Positions 25,982-34,006 of a stretch of 64,000 nt of DNA are shown here, one piece after another. The notes under the pieces were generated by a model that saw nothing but the letters and a program-made list of their open reading frames with translations, made no database searches and was not told the origin of the DNA. The DNA lies in NCBI GenBank assembly GCA_951812755.1, contig OX638329.1, forward strand, positions 2,651,339 to 2,715,338. Direction: 5' to 3'. The translations under genes and the position numbers were made by a program. This stretch comes from an uncultured Latescibacterota bacterium (lineage in GTDB: Bacteria; Latescibacterota; UBA2968). Each line of letters starts with the position of its first letter. Position 1 is the first letter of the stretch.

Positions 25982-26653
25982 TTACACAGGTTCCAGATAG
26001 CTTTCCCACATGTCCAGATAGACGGCACTTTTTGTTTCGGCAGCGTTACCCCATAGTTCCGAGGCTTCAAAGCGCACGGCGTATAAAGGTTGCTGGCGAT
26101 TTGTACACCCTGTGGGTAGTTCGGCGTCCTGGAGATTGTCGATGCCGTAGTAATTGGTGATGGTGCCGTATTTGCCCCGTACGTATCGGGGGAGCCGGGT
26201 GTGGCCTTCGGGATGGATATTGCGTGCTTTTACGCAGTCGCCAATGGAAAATTGTGGCTGGATATTTATTTTCTCTGATCGCGGACCAGCGGGACGAGAT
26301 CGTGCGAGTTCTGCTCGGACGGCATCGGGGTCGGGATGTTCCGGAGTTTCGGCATTGGGATTGTTCCGCAAGAGCGCCATCCGCGTTTCCATCTCTTCTG
26401 GGGTTAGTACGCCTGCGTCGATCAGCCCTTTGATTCGGGAATATAGCCATTTTTCGTAATAGCTGGATGCGAGGTAGTGCGCGGGGTCCATGTTTTCAAT
26501 ATTGTTGCGGGAGCCTCCGGGGATCGGTACAGGTGTGGCTACGGATATGGCGAGTACCCGGCTTTCCCAAGAGTGGTGAAATAAGGGTTCGTTTTCTTCG
26601 CGCTCTATGGGACCAAATCCGTGCATCCCGCCCATGTCGTGAATGCCGTCCAT
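25982..26653 (-). CDS. nthB: Nitrile hydratase beta subunit
   Basis: The 223-residue protein begins MDGIHDMGGMHGFG, the signature of nitrile hydratase beta subunits. It continues with WESRVLAISVA and YYEKWLYSRIKGLIDAGVLT, and ends with the beta-barrel region containing LPRYVRGKYGTI and YAVRFEASELWG. Conserved arginines there contact the modified cysteines of the alpha subunit. An AGGAG box lies before the ATG. The gene has its own promoter at 26710-26738 and is first in the operon. A repeat element separates it from the alpha gene by an unusually long 140 bases. Confidence 0.93.
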   Translation of the reverse strand: MDGIHDMGGMHGFGPIEREENEPLFHHSWESRVLAISVATPVPIPGGSRNNIENMDPAHYLASSYYEKWLYSRIKGLIDAGVLTPEEMETRMALLRNNPNAETPEHPDPDAVRAELARSRPAGPRSEKINIQPQFSIGDCVKARNIHPEGHTRLPRYVRGKYGTITNYYGIDNLQDAELPTGCTNRQQPLYAVRFEASELWGNAAETKSAVYLDMWESYLEPV

Positions 26654-26709
26654 GGTTGCTCCTGTGATTGGCTGTTGTGTATGTTTGCTGGGTTTTCGAT
26701 AGGGGTCAT

Positions 26710-26738
26710 AGTTTAATTTGTACTTGAGACTTTGTCAA
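26710..26738 (-). promoter_or_regulatory. Candidate sigma70 promoter of the nitrile hydratase operon
   Basis: On the minus strand TTGACA and TAAACT are separated by 17 bases, about 57 bases before the beta-subunit ATG. The -35 box is perfect and the -10 matches four of six. It lies after the stop of the upstream EamA gene, so the operon is probably transcribed on its own. Confidence 0.6.
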
Positions 26739-26753
26739 CTGTGCAATCAAGGA

Positions 26754-27641
26754 TCAAAGCACGAGCAGAACGCCAGCCACGCAGAGCGCAACTCCTGTGA
26801 GAATGCGGAGCGTGATTTGTTCTTTGAGAAAGATCACGGCGAGAATAAGTGCGAGAACGGGTGTTGCAGTTGTTACTGTTGCTGTTTTAGCGGGTCCGAT
26901 GAACAGAACGGCTTCGACATAGAAGAAAGATCCGAGGCCCATGCCCAAAAGTCCGGTTATGGCAATCAGCGCAAATGTGCGCCATCCGATGTCGCGCAGG
27001 TTGCCGCGCCCCTGATTGAGCCGCCAAATGCCAAATAACGCCAGGGCTACGAGTGGCATTCGCACGCTGTTGGCTTGAATACTGGTGAGATGTGCCATCG
27101 CAGGTTTGAGCATGGTGGTGCTCAAACCCCAGAGTAAAGATGTGATAAGCGCAAAGATTATCCCGCGTTTGAGGCGAATGGGTTGTTCTTGTGCGTCCTG
27201 GTGTTTTTGACGCGGTCGCTGAGAGAGTAAGATAACGCCAGATGCAGCCAACACACATCCAAAAATAAAGGTGTGGGTGACGGGTACATCGAGCAGCAGT
27301 TGCTCCCAGATCAACGTGGTAATTGGAAGCGTGCCAACCAGAGCCATTGTGCGCGACACGCCAATTTCTTTCATGGCGTGTAAATAGAGTTGGTCGCCAA
27401 TGACAATGCCGATGAAAACGGAGCCGATCAAGAGTCCCCATTCGTGCATCGGTACGTTGACCAGTGTGGATAGGGGGGGACCAAAAGGCAGCAGCATCCA
27501 GAAAAAAGGCCCGGAAATCCCACAGCGGATGGCCGTGATGAGTGCCGATGGCTGGTGCTGGGATAGGGTTCTTAAGACAAGGCTGGTAGATGCCCAAACC
27601 AGTGACGCCCCAAGTGCAACACCTTCGCCGTAATTGATCAC
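26754..27641 (-). CDS. EamA/DMT-family transporter (two EamA domains)
   Basis: The 295-residue protein has ten hydrophobic helices in two EamA repeats, with motifs such as GASLVWASTSLVLRTL at the N-terminus and a PVLALILAVIFLKEQITL segment near the C-terminus. Family members export metabolites such as amino acids. It ends 100 bases before the nitrile hydratase beta gene on the same strand, but a promoter lies between, so a functional link is not shown. Confidence 0.85.
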   Translation of the reverse strand: MINYGEGVALGASLVWASTSLVLRTLSQHQPSALITAIRCGISGPFFWMLLPFGPPLSTLVNVPMHEWGLLIGSVFIGIVIGDQLYLHAMKEIGVSRTMALVGTLPITTLIWEQLLLDVPVTHTFIFGCVLAASGVILLSQRPRQKHQDAQEQPIRLKRGIIFALITSLLWGLSTTMLKPAMAHLTSIQANSVRMPLVALALFGIWRLNQGRGNLRDIGWRTFALIAITGLLGMGLGSFFYVEAVLFIGPAKTATVTTATPVLALILAVIFLKEQITLRILTGVALCVAGVLLVL

Positions 27642-27662
27642 TCGCGCTCCGTTGTGTATAAA

Positions 27663-27692
27663 AAAGGGTTATGCCGCTCGGCATAACCCTTT
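27663..27692 (-). terminator. Terminator after tRNA-Leu(CAG)
   Basis: A perfect 14-base stem AAAGGGTTATGCCG / CGGCATAACCCTTT with a two-base loop lies 31 bases downstream of the tRNA on the minus strand, and the distal arm ends in a T-run. It would also shield the EamA gene from the tRNA transcript. Confidence 0.8.
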
Positions 27693-27723
27693 GTGTCTTT
27701 ATGTCTCTCTGTGTAAGAATTTA

Positions 27724-27810
27724 TGGTGCCGAAGGTGGGATTCGAACCCACACGGGCCTAAGCCCACGGCGCCCTGAACGCCGCACGTCTACCAATTCCA
27801 TCACTTCGGC
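27724..27810 (-). tRNA. tRNA-Leu (anticodon CAG)
   Basis: A full cloverleaf can be drawn: acceptor GCCGAAG/CTTCGGC, D-arm with TTGGTAGA, anticodon stem CGGCG/CGCCG with loop TTCAGGG, a long class II variable arm (GGGCTTAGGCCC), the T-arm GGGTTCGAATCCC and an encoded CCA. The long variable arm and CAG anticodon identify leucine. Confidence 0.97.
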
Positions 27811-27831
27811 ACCTGATCCAGTGCGAAAGCA

Positions 27832-27860
27832 AATATATCAAATCGCCTATAGGTTGTCAA
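27832..27860 (-). promoter_or_regulatory. Strong sigma70-type promoter of tRNA-Leu(CAG)
   Basis: On the minus strand TTGACA and TATATT are 17 bases apart, ending 22 bases before the tRNA. The same layout precedes both other tRNA genes in the window. Confidence 0.85.
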
Positions 27861-27865
27861 GACGG

Positions 27866-28024
27866 TGAGAAGTGTGAAGTAAGAAGTGTGAAGTGAGAAG
27901 TCCACCCATACCGCTCCAACGGGGTACAACTGGTCGATCCTCAGGTCCGTTCACACAGGGGGCCCATCACTTTTCCCCCTTCTTGGCCACCCAATTTTTA
28001 ATTCTCAATTTTTAATTTTTAATT
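27866..28024. repeat. Repeat-rich gap: GAAGTGTGAAGTAAGAAG tandem, GGGGTACAACTGG module, ATTTTTAATT array
   Basis: The stretch between the tRNA promoter and the mannonate dehydratase stop holds imperfect GAAGTGTGAA / GAAGTAAGAA repeats, a shortened copy of the GGGGTACAACTGG...TCCTCAGG block found at 20043, and ATTTTTAATT repeats. I see no gene. Confidence 0.55.
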
Positions 28025-28026
28025 CA

Positions 28027-28986
28027 TTATGGCAGAGCAGCGAGGGCGGCGAATAGGGCTTTGATATAGCCCACAGAGTAAGCCAGTCCGCCAGTGATGG
28101 GTGCGTTGTCGCCTTCGAGTCCTGGAATGTGGTCGGGATTCAGACAGCCATCAAAGCCCACGCGGTTGAGTTCCAGTAAGAGCTTAAACATGTTCATGTC
28201 GCCGTCGTCGAGCAGGGTTTCTTCAAAACCGCGCGCTGTGGCGAATGAGCCGCGCACATTGCGGAAGTGTACCATAAAGATGCGGCCTTTGCGCCCGTAG
28301 TTGTTAATTTCGTCGAGGACGAGCGGTGAACCGCCCGCTTCGGCGCGGGTGCCACAGCAGTAGAGATAGCCCACTTGCGCGCTGGGGAAGGCGTCGATGA
28401 CGCGGTGATATCCCAGGCCGCCGAATGGGGTGTCCGGGTTGGGGCTGTCGGAGGGGTGAATGGCGAGTTTAATCCCGGTTTCTTCGGCAATGGGCACGAG
28501 GTGTTCATAGACGATGCAGAAGTGTTTCCACCAGTCTTGCAGGGCTTCGTAGTCGGGTGTTTCGGGCACGGGATTGGTCAATGCTTGACTTTCGCCGCGC
28601 GAGAGGTATCCACCGCGATGTTCAGATCGGTAGCGAAACATGAGTTCGTTAAAGGTGTCGCCCCAGAATCGCTGTCGGGCAATGGGTACGCCTGCTTCGC
28701 CAAGTATGCGCAGTGCCGTACAGGTATTTTCGAGTTCTTTTTCGCCGCCGGGTTGATCGGTCATAAATTTTTCCGTGATATTTGGCAGGCTGACGCGGTT
28801 GATCGACAGGCCCCAGGACTGGATTTTTTTCTTCACTTTTAGAAGTTCATCCAGGTCGGGATACCCTTGTTCTACAACGCCGGGAATGTCCGTATCAGTC
28901 CCAAAATCGAGGGCGTCAGCGCCGAGTTGGGTGACAAATCGCAGATACGAATCGGAGAGTTCGCGGTGCCAGACGGATATTTTCAT
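28027..28986 (-). CDS. uxuA: Mannonate dehydratase (UxuA family)
   Basis: The start is the ATG giving MKISVWH, with AGGAGG six bases upstream; the longer open frame upstream is not supported. The 319-residue TIM-barrel protein has the UxuA metal-site residues: His in LAIHPSD, Cys in YLYCCGTRAEAGG, His in MVHFRNVRG and Asp/His in NPDHIPG, followed by GLAYSVGYIKAL. UxuA converts D-mannonate to 2-keto-3-deoxygluconate in glucuronate breakdown. It is shorter than the E. coli enzyme (about 394). Its ATG overlaps the stop of the heme A synthase gene (ATGA), an odd pairing. Confidence 0.88.
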   Translation of the reverse strand: MKISVWHRELSDSYLRFVTQLGADALDFGTDTDIPGVVEQGYPDLDELLKVKKKIQSWGLSINRVSLPNITEKFMTDQPGGEKELENTCTALRILGEAGVPIARQRFWGDTFNELMFRYRSEHRGGYLSRGESQALTNPVPETPDYEALQDWWKHFCIVYEHLVPIAEETGIKLAIHPSDSPNPDTPFGGLGYHRVIDAFPSAQVGYLYCCGTRAEAGGSPLVLDEINNYGRKGRIFMVHFRNVRGSFATARGFEETLLDDGDMNMFKLLLELNRVGFDGCLNPDHIPGLEGDNAPITGGLAYSVGYIKALFAALAALP

Positions 28987-29924
28987 GAAGACCTCCTTGT
29001 GTTGGCGGCTCTCAGTGTGAGCCAAAGCGTATAGACCGCGCAGATTAGCAGGGCTGCGGTCACGAGATGAAGTACTTGAAAAACGCGGGGTAGCCCGCCA
29101 TATGCCAGGGCAATGCCAGTGGCTGCCTGGCACAGAATGAGTGCGAATGCGAGGTAGCTGCTCACTTTGAGCAAGCCACTTATTAAATTTTTGCGTATGA
29201 TATAGACGAGATAAGCGGCAACGGCTACGACGACCCAGGTAAAAGAGCGGTGGATGTGATCCATAAGGCCAATATTGGCGATCCATGCACTGCGAGAGAT
29301 GCCCGCACTGTTTTTGATGTAGGGATCGATGGCTTCGCGCACCTGTGTGCCGAGTAGCATTTGAATACATACGATGATAAAGAGCAGGGCCGAGAGGTAG
29401 GTGAGCAATTTGGGAGTAGGCAATGTGGCGGGAAGGCGGATGTCAACGGCGCGAAATGTGACGTAGAGCAACAGGCATAAGAGTACCATTGCGCCTGCCA
29501 TGTGCAGGGTGATCATGCCGGGTTTGAGACCGGATTGTACGACTTGCCCGCCAAGCCAGCCTTCAAAGCCGACGAGGAAGACGGCAATTAGCGATCCGTA
29601 GAAGATGGTAGGGTGTGATTTCCGATACGGGATGGCGCGCAGAAAGGTGGCGATGACGAGGAGGCCGATGATCATGCCGATGAGGCGGTTGATGTATTCG
29701 ATCCACATTTTGACCGGGTTGAAGTCTTCGATGTTTAGCCCGCGTTCTGCGAGATAGGCCCGGTCGATGTCGTCAATACTCGAGGGGGGGAACCAGCAGC
29801 CCCAGCACCGGGGCCAGTCGGGACACCCCAGGCCCGCACCTGAAACGCGCACGAGACTACCAACGCCGATAAGCAAGAGGATTGCAACGAGGGTGGTGAT
29901 GGCGGTTTTTTGGAATGCGTTCAT
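28983..29924 (-). CDS. ctaA: Heme A synthase (CtaA/COX15 family)
   Basis: The 313-residue protein has eight hydrophobic helices in two repeats and the COX15 signatures VRVSGAGLGCPDWPRC near residues 25-40 and EYINRLIGM. Histidines in TLHMAGA, DHIHRSFTW and LHLVTAA are the expected heme ligands. It oxidises heme O to heme A for cytochrome c oxidase, implying aerobic respiration. No protoheme farnesyltransferase or oxidase subunit is adjacent. A small membrane protein gene ends 14 bases upstream, and the gene shares four bases with uxuA. Confidence 0.9.
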   Translation of the reverse strand: MNAFQKTAITTLVAILLLIGVGSLVRVSGAGLGCPDWPRCWGCWFPPSSIDDIDRAYLAERGLNIEDFNPVKMWIEYINRLIGMIIGLLVIATFLRAIPYRKSHPTIFYGSLIAVFLVGFEGWLGGQVVQSGLKPGMITLHMAGAMVLLCLLLYVTFRAVDIRLPATLPTPKLLTYLSALLFIIVCIQMLLGTQVREAIDPYIKNSAGISRSAWIANIGLMDHIHRSFTWVVVAVAAYLVYIIRKNLISGLLKVSSYLAFALILCQAATGIALAYGGLPRVFQVLHLVTAALLICAVYTLWLTLRAANTRRSS

Positions 29925-29938
29925 AAAATATCTACTGA

Positions 29939-30112
29939 CTACCGCTTCTCCTTTAGCATTTCGTCAATGGCTTTGCGTACTGTGCGCCGCCACGCCCATT
30001 CGGACATTTCATCCCAGTTTTCGGTATTTTTGGGTTTGCGGAAATACAGGTAGAGTTCAATACCCATATAGACCCAAAACACGATAAATAAAAAAATAAA
30101 GAGCCAGATCAT
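29939..30112 (-). CDS. Small single-helix membrane protein upstream of ctaA
   Basis: A 57-residue product begins with a hydrophobic helix (MIWLFIFLFIVFWVYMGIEL) and ends with a charged amphipathic tail (WDEMSEWAWRRTVRKAIDE). The frame is open further upstream, but that part looks non-coding. It ends 14 bases before the ctaA start, a placement that suggests a helper in heme A or oxidase assembly. No family is recognised and the Shine-Dalgarno box is weak. Confidence 0.5.
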   Translation of the reverse strand: MIWLFIFLFIVFWVYMGIELYLYFRKPKNTENWDEMSEWAWRRTVRKAIDEMLKEKR

Positions 30113-30229
30113 GATTGCGAAGTCACGAGACGGTGTTATGTTATAGCGGCGATGGTAAAGATAAGAAAAAAGATTGCACAAGCAATAGTAGTATTGTTCA
30201 GTGGTTAAGACAGTTTCTAAGGAGGAGAG

Positions 30230-31201
30230 ATGGAGTATCGCGTTTTGAGAGGTACGGGTATTCGCGTGTCGCGTATATGTTTGGGCGCGATGACATTTGG
30301 CGATCAGGCCGATGAGGCTACGTCTATTCGCATGGTGGATACGGCTCTGGATGCCGGTGTGAATTTTATCGATACGGCAGATACTTATGTGAATGGCGTG
30401 TCTGAGGAAATTGTGGGTAAGGCGCTCAAGGGCAAACGCGATCGGGTGATTTTGGCGAGCAAGATCGCCAATTTTGTCGGACAGGATGAGATTAAGGATC
30501 AGGGGTTGCACCGCTGGCATGTGATTCGGGGGGTGGAAGCGTGTTTGAAGCGGTTGCAGACCGATTGTCTGGATATTCTCTATTTGCACAAGCCCGATTG
30601 GAATACGCCTCTTGAGGAGACTATGGCGGCGTTTGACACATTGGTACAACAGGGTAAGATTATATATGTGGGGATGTCGAATTTCGCTTCATGGCAGGTG
30701 ATGAAAGCGCTTTGGAAATGCGATGTGAATAATTGGGCACCGCCCGTGGTGCTGCAGGTACCCTATAATTTGATTACGCGGAGTATCGATGAGGAGTGCG
30801 TTGCATTTAGTCGTGAAATGGATATTGGGATGGCTGTGTATAATCCGCTTGCAGCCGGCATGCTGACGGGTAAACACACGCGAGATACCGAACCCGCAGC
30901 GGGCACGCGTTTCGATTTGAATCGGGATTATTACGGCAGGTTCTGGCATGATCGCAATTTTGACGCGCTTGATGCGTTGCAGCAGATTGCACATACTGCG
31001 GACAAGACGATGATTGAATTGTCTTTGCAATGGTTGATGTCTCAGTCAATTGTCGATTCAATGATTTTGGGCGTGAGCAAGCTGGAATATCTGACGCACA
31101 ATATTCAGGCTGCAGATGGGCGCTTGGATGAGGATGTCTTAGAGGCTTGCGATGCGGTGTGGCGCGGAGTGCGCGGGGGGCATTTTCCGTATAATAGGTG
31201 A
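30230..31201 (+). CDS. Aldo/keto reductase
   Basis: The 323-residue protein shows the AKR barrel with the catalytic tetrad: Asp in FIDTADTY, Tyr four residues on, Lys in ASKIAN and His in LYLHKPD. The N-terminal LRGTGIRVSRICLGAMTFG is typical of the YghZ/L-glyceraldehyde reductase-like group. The NADPH-binding end is seen at SIVDSMILGVSKLEYL. AGGAGG precedes the ATG by six bases. Substrate is unknown. It stands alone between divergent and repeat-rich regions. Confidence 0.9.
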   Translation: MEYRVLRGTGIRVSRICLGAMTFGDQADEATSIRMVDTALDAGVNFIDTADTYVNGVSEEIVGKALKGKRDRVILASKIANFVGQDEIKDQGLHRWHVIRGVEACLKRLQTDCLDILYLHKPDWNTPLEETMAAFDTLVQQGKIIYVGMSNFASWQVMKALWKCDVNNWAPPVVLQVPYNLITRSIDEECVAFSREMDIGMAVYNPLAAGMLTGKHTRDTEPAAGTRFDLNRDYYGRFWHDRNFDALDALQQIAHTADKTMIELSLQWLMSQSIVDSMILGVSKLEYLTHNIQAADGRLDEDVLEACDAVWRGVRGGHFPYNR

Positions 31202-31273
31202 AAAAAGTAAAAAGTAATACCAATCGTAAGAATTAACTATGCATGGTCTGTTGCCTGCTCAAGCTGTCGCAGA

Positions 31274-31337
31274 GTCGGGAAAAGGATTTCCCTCCTACAA
31301 CTCGCTTACTGTGGGAGCGGCATCCCTGCCGCGATTA
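31274..31337. repeat. Swapped-order copy of the double-hairpin repeat
   Basis: The GGGAAAAGGATTTCCCTCCTAC module comes first here and the GTGGGAGCGGCATCCCTGCCGC module second, the reverse of the order at 25899-25952. It lies in the 270-base gap between the aldo/keto reductase and the TPR gluzincin gene; nothing else is recognised in that gap. Confidence 0.6.
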
Positions 31338-31471
31338 CCCAGTTTCGAGAACCTGATGCAAGATTTCTATATCTGATTAGTATAAGAAGTGAGAAGTGAG
31401 ATGGAACAAACCTGAGTGTATCAAGGTCGAAATTGATATGCGAATCTTAAAATGCAAAGTGTAGTGTTCTT

Positions 31472-33934
31472 ATGCGTTCTCAAATTACATATTTGATCTG
31501 TGCAATCTTCTTTGGCCTTGTTGCGGAAAGCGCGTGGGGGCAAGAGACGGATTATCGCACGCTGTGGGTGCGGGGCGATTATGCCGAGGCGGTGAAAGTG
31601 CTCGAGCGCTTGTCTTATCACCCGCGGTCAACGCGACAGGATTATGCCGAATTGCTGGTGTTGACGGGGCGCGTTGATGAGGCGATCGCACAATTGGAAG
31701 GGCTTTCGGCAAGTTCGCCCGATGTGGCTGTGCGCCTGGCTGAGTTGTATCGCATGCGCGGTCGGATGGGCGATTATGGCATGACATTGATGAAGGCCGA
31801 GCACCAGGTGCGCTTGTTGTCGGAATATCGCCCTGATATCGATGATTTTCTCGCGGCTGCGCGGCTGCGCGAGTTAAAGGGCGAAGATCCAAAATCGCTG
31901 TTGCGATTTTACAATTTGATGGCTCAGGCATTTCCCAATAGTGTGCCTGTGTTTATTGCGGCGGGTAAGCTATCTCTGAGCAAACGCGCTTTTGATGTGG
32001 CGGCAGAGAAATACGGCGCTGCGCTCGCGTTGGATCCCGAAAATCAGGAGGCTTTGGCGGGGTTGATGTGGTGTTATTATCACGCGGGCGATGATCGGGT
32101 TTTGGAAGTGATGGCGCAACTTTTCGCCCTCAATCCGAATCATCTGGAGGTCCTTCGGTTGCAAGCCGAGCAATTGCTGGATCGCGACGAGCCACATGCC
32201 GCGCTTGCGGTGCTGGATTCTATCTTGTCTGTTAATCCAAATCACCTGAAAGCACTGGGGTTAAAGGCGGCGGCATTTTTTTTGTTGGATGATTCAGAGG
32301 CGATGAAAAAAATGCAGGAACGGGCATTGGCTTTTAATGGATATTTTTCAGGTGCTTTTCGCATTCCCGGGCGCATTGCGTCTCGGCAATACCGGTTTGA
32401 AGAAGGGCGTGTTTTTCAAGGGCGTGCGTTGGAGATTGATGATGAGGATGTCGAGGCGCGCTTGCTCTTGGCGTATGATTTGTTGCGGTTGGGTAAAGAT
32501 GGTGAGGCTCGGCGCGAGTTGGAGCGGGTTTTTGCGGCTGATCCATATAGCGTGCGGGCGTATAATTTGCTCGAGGCTGCCGATGCGATCGATGGTTTTG
32601 AGACCATATCGCGCGGTATTTTCAAGTTGCAATTGCCCGGGCAAGAAGCCGAGGTAATGTCCGATGGGTTATTGAAGTTGCTCAATGAAGCGGCTTTGTA
32701 TTATCAGAGAAAATATAATATTGAGTTACATACGCCCGTGGTGGTGCAGGTGTTTGACGACCACGATGTGTTTATGGTGCGGTCGGTTGGTCTGCCGGGC
32801 AATGCGGGGCATTTGGGCATTTGTTTTGGGCGGTTGGTTACAATGGATTCTCCTCGGGCACGGCCCCCCGGTACGATGAACTGGCAACAGGTGTTGTGGC
32901 ACGAGTTTGTGCATGTGATTACGTTGCAAAAGACCCACAATCGCATGCCGCGCTGGTTGTCGGAGGGGATTTCGGTCTATGAAGAGACGCAAAAGGATGT
33001 GTCTTGGGGGCAGCGGCTGAGCCCGGATTTTAAGCATATTTTGGATGGCGAAGGGTTTCCCAGTGTAGGCGATCTCGGGCGGTTTTTTACGGATCCAGAA
33101 ACGCCGATGCATCTGATGTATGGGTATTTTGTATCGGGCGAATTTGTGGCTTTCTACGTGAATCACTACGGCCACGATGCACTGGTGACAGCACTCGACC
33201 GCATTGGTGATGGTATGGAGGCTGTTGAGGCGTTGATATCGGCCAGCGGTGTTTCCGCCCGTCTTGTGGATGAGCGGTTTATGGAATATCTGGGCAATCG
33301 ATGCTCGCCCCTCAAGGCGTTGTCCAAAAACTCGGAGTTTCGCCAGGCGTTAGATGCTGGAAAAGAGGCGGTTGAGGCAAAGAACTGGGCGGATGCAGAG
33401 CGGTTTTTCTTGAAAGCACATGCTCTGTATCCAGACTATGCTGCGGAAGATGCGCCTTTGAGGCTATGGGTGGATGCCGGGATGGTGCGCGGGGATCCGA
33501 AGTGGCACCGCAAAGCATTAAAAAAGCTCGTTGAATGGGATGCGACGGCGCCTGAAGCCTGTCTGGTGTTGAGCGGATTTTATGTGAAGGATAAAGACTG
33601 GACGGCTGCGCTTGCGGTGCTGGATCGAGCATTGGCGGTGCGTCCGTTTCAGGTTGAGATATTGGCGCAAAGAGCAGAGGTACACGAGATGCTGGCGGAT
33701 TGGGATGCGGCGATTGCCGATTGGCGTCGGCTGATTTATCTGGATGTACCGGGCCGGGCCGCGCATCGACTCAATCTGGCGGAGGCGCTCGCTAAAAAGG
33801 GCGAGGTCAAGGCTGCAAAAGCCGAGGTGCTCGCGCTGTTGGAAACAATGCCGCATTTTTGGGATGCACAACAGTTGTTGTTGGAATTGGTGGATGCAAA
33901 GTATCCGCAGATGAACGCAGATGAACGCAGATGA
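31472..33934 (+). CDS. Exported TPR protein with a gluzincin (peptidase MA-like) zinc protease domain
   Basis: A signal peptide ends near AWGQE. Residues 30-390 are TPR units. The centre carries HEFVHVITL (His477, Glu478, His481) and the third ligand Glu498 in WLSEGISVYEE, the PF13485-type peptidase MA pattern. The C-terminal 200 residues are again TPR. The protein is probably periplasmic and may bind and cut partner proteins. Its last residues (QMNADERR) and its stop codon are encoded by a CGCAGATGAA array. It is the first gene before DUF4159 and MoxR, and a shared function is likely but unproven. Confidence 0.82.
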   Translation: MRSQITYLICAIFFGLVAESAWGQETDYRTLWVRGDYAEAVKVLERLSYHPRSTRQDYAELLVLTGRVDEAIAQLEGLSASSPDVAVRLAELYRMRGRMGDYGMTLMKAEHQVRLLSEYRPDIDDFLAAARLRELKGEDPKSLLRFYNLMAQAFPNSVPVFIAAGKLSLSKRAFDVAAEKYGAALALDPENQEALAGLMWCYYHAGDDRVLEVMAQLFALNPNHLEVLRLQAEQLLDRDEPHAALAVLDSILSVNPNHLKALGLKAAAFFLLDDSEAMKKMQERALAFNGYFSGAFRIPGRIASRQYRFEEGRVFQGRALEIDDEDVEARLLLAYDLLRLGKDGEARRELERVFAADPYSVRAYNLLEAADAIDGFETISRGIFKLQLPGQEAEVMSDGLLKLLNEAALYYQRKYNIELHTPVVVQVFDDHDVFMVRSVGLPGNAGHLGICFGRLVTMDSPRARPPGTMNWQQVLWHEFVHVITLQKTHNRMPRWLSEGISVYEETQKDVSWGQRLSPDFKHILDGEGFPSVGDLGRFFTDPETPMHLMYGYFVSGEFVAFYVNHYGHDALVTALDRIGDGMEAVEALISASGVSARLVDERFMEYLGNRCSPLKALSKNSEFRQALDAGKEAVEAKNWADAERFFLKAHALYPDYAAEDAPLRLWVDAGMVRGDPKWHRKALKKLVEWDATAPEACLVLSGFYVKDKDWTAALAVLDRALAVRPFQVEILAQRAEVHEMLADWDAAIADWRRLIYLDVPGRAAHRLNLAEALAKKGEVKAAKAEVLALLETMPHFWDAQQLLLELVDAKYPQMNADERR

Positions 33935-33979
33935 ACGCAGATGAAAAATCAAATGTAGGGGCGGGTTTTTAACCCGTCC
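33903..33979. repeat. 10-bp CGCAGATGAA tandem array plus GTAGGGGCGGG hairpin
   Basis: Four copies of the 10-base unit begin inside the coding sequence of the TPR gluzincin gene and give it its stop codon. A GGGCGGGTT / AACCCGTCC hairpin follows. The next gene starts 28 bases later. Confidence 0.85.
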
Positions 33980-34006
33980 GTTGATTCGCAAAACGGAGAT
34001 TTCGCA

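Noticed and set aside
26754-27641. Cobalt transporter supplying nitrile hydratase.
   Set aside because: The sequence is a plain EamA/DMT transporter without metal-binding residues, and a promoter separates it from the operon.
28987-29370. N-terminal extension of the mannonate dehydratase frame.
   Set aside because: It lies over the heme A synthase gene, has no family similarity, and an AGGAGG box sits before the ATG at 28986.
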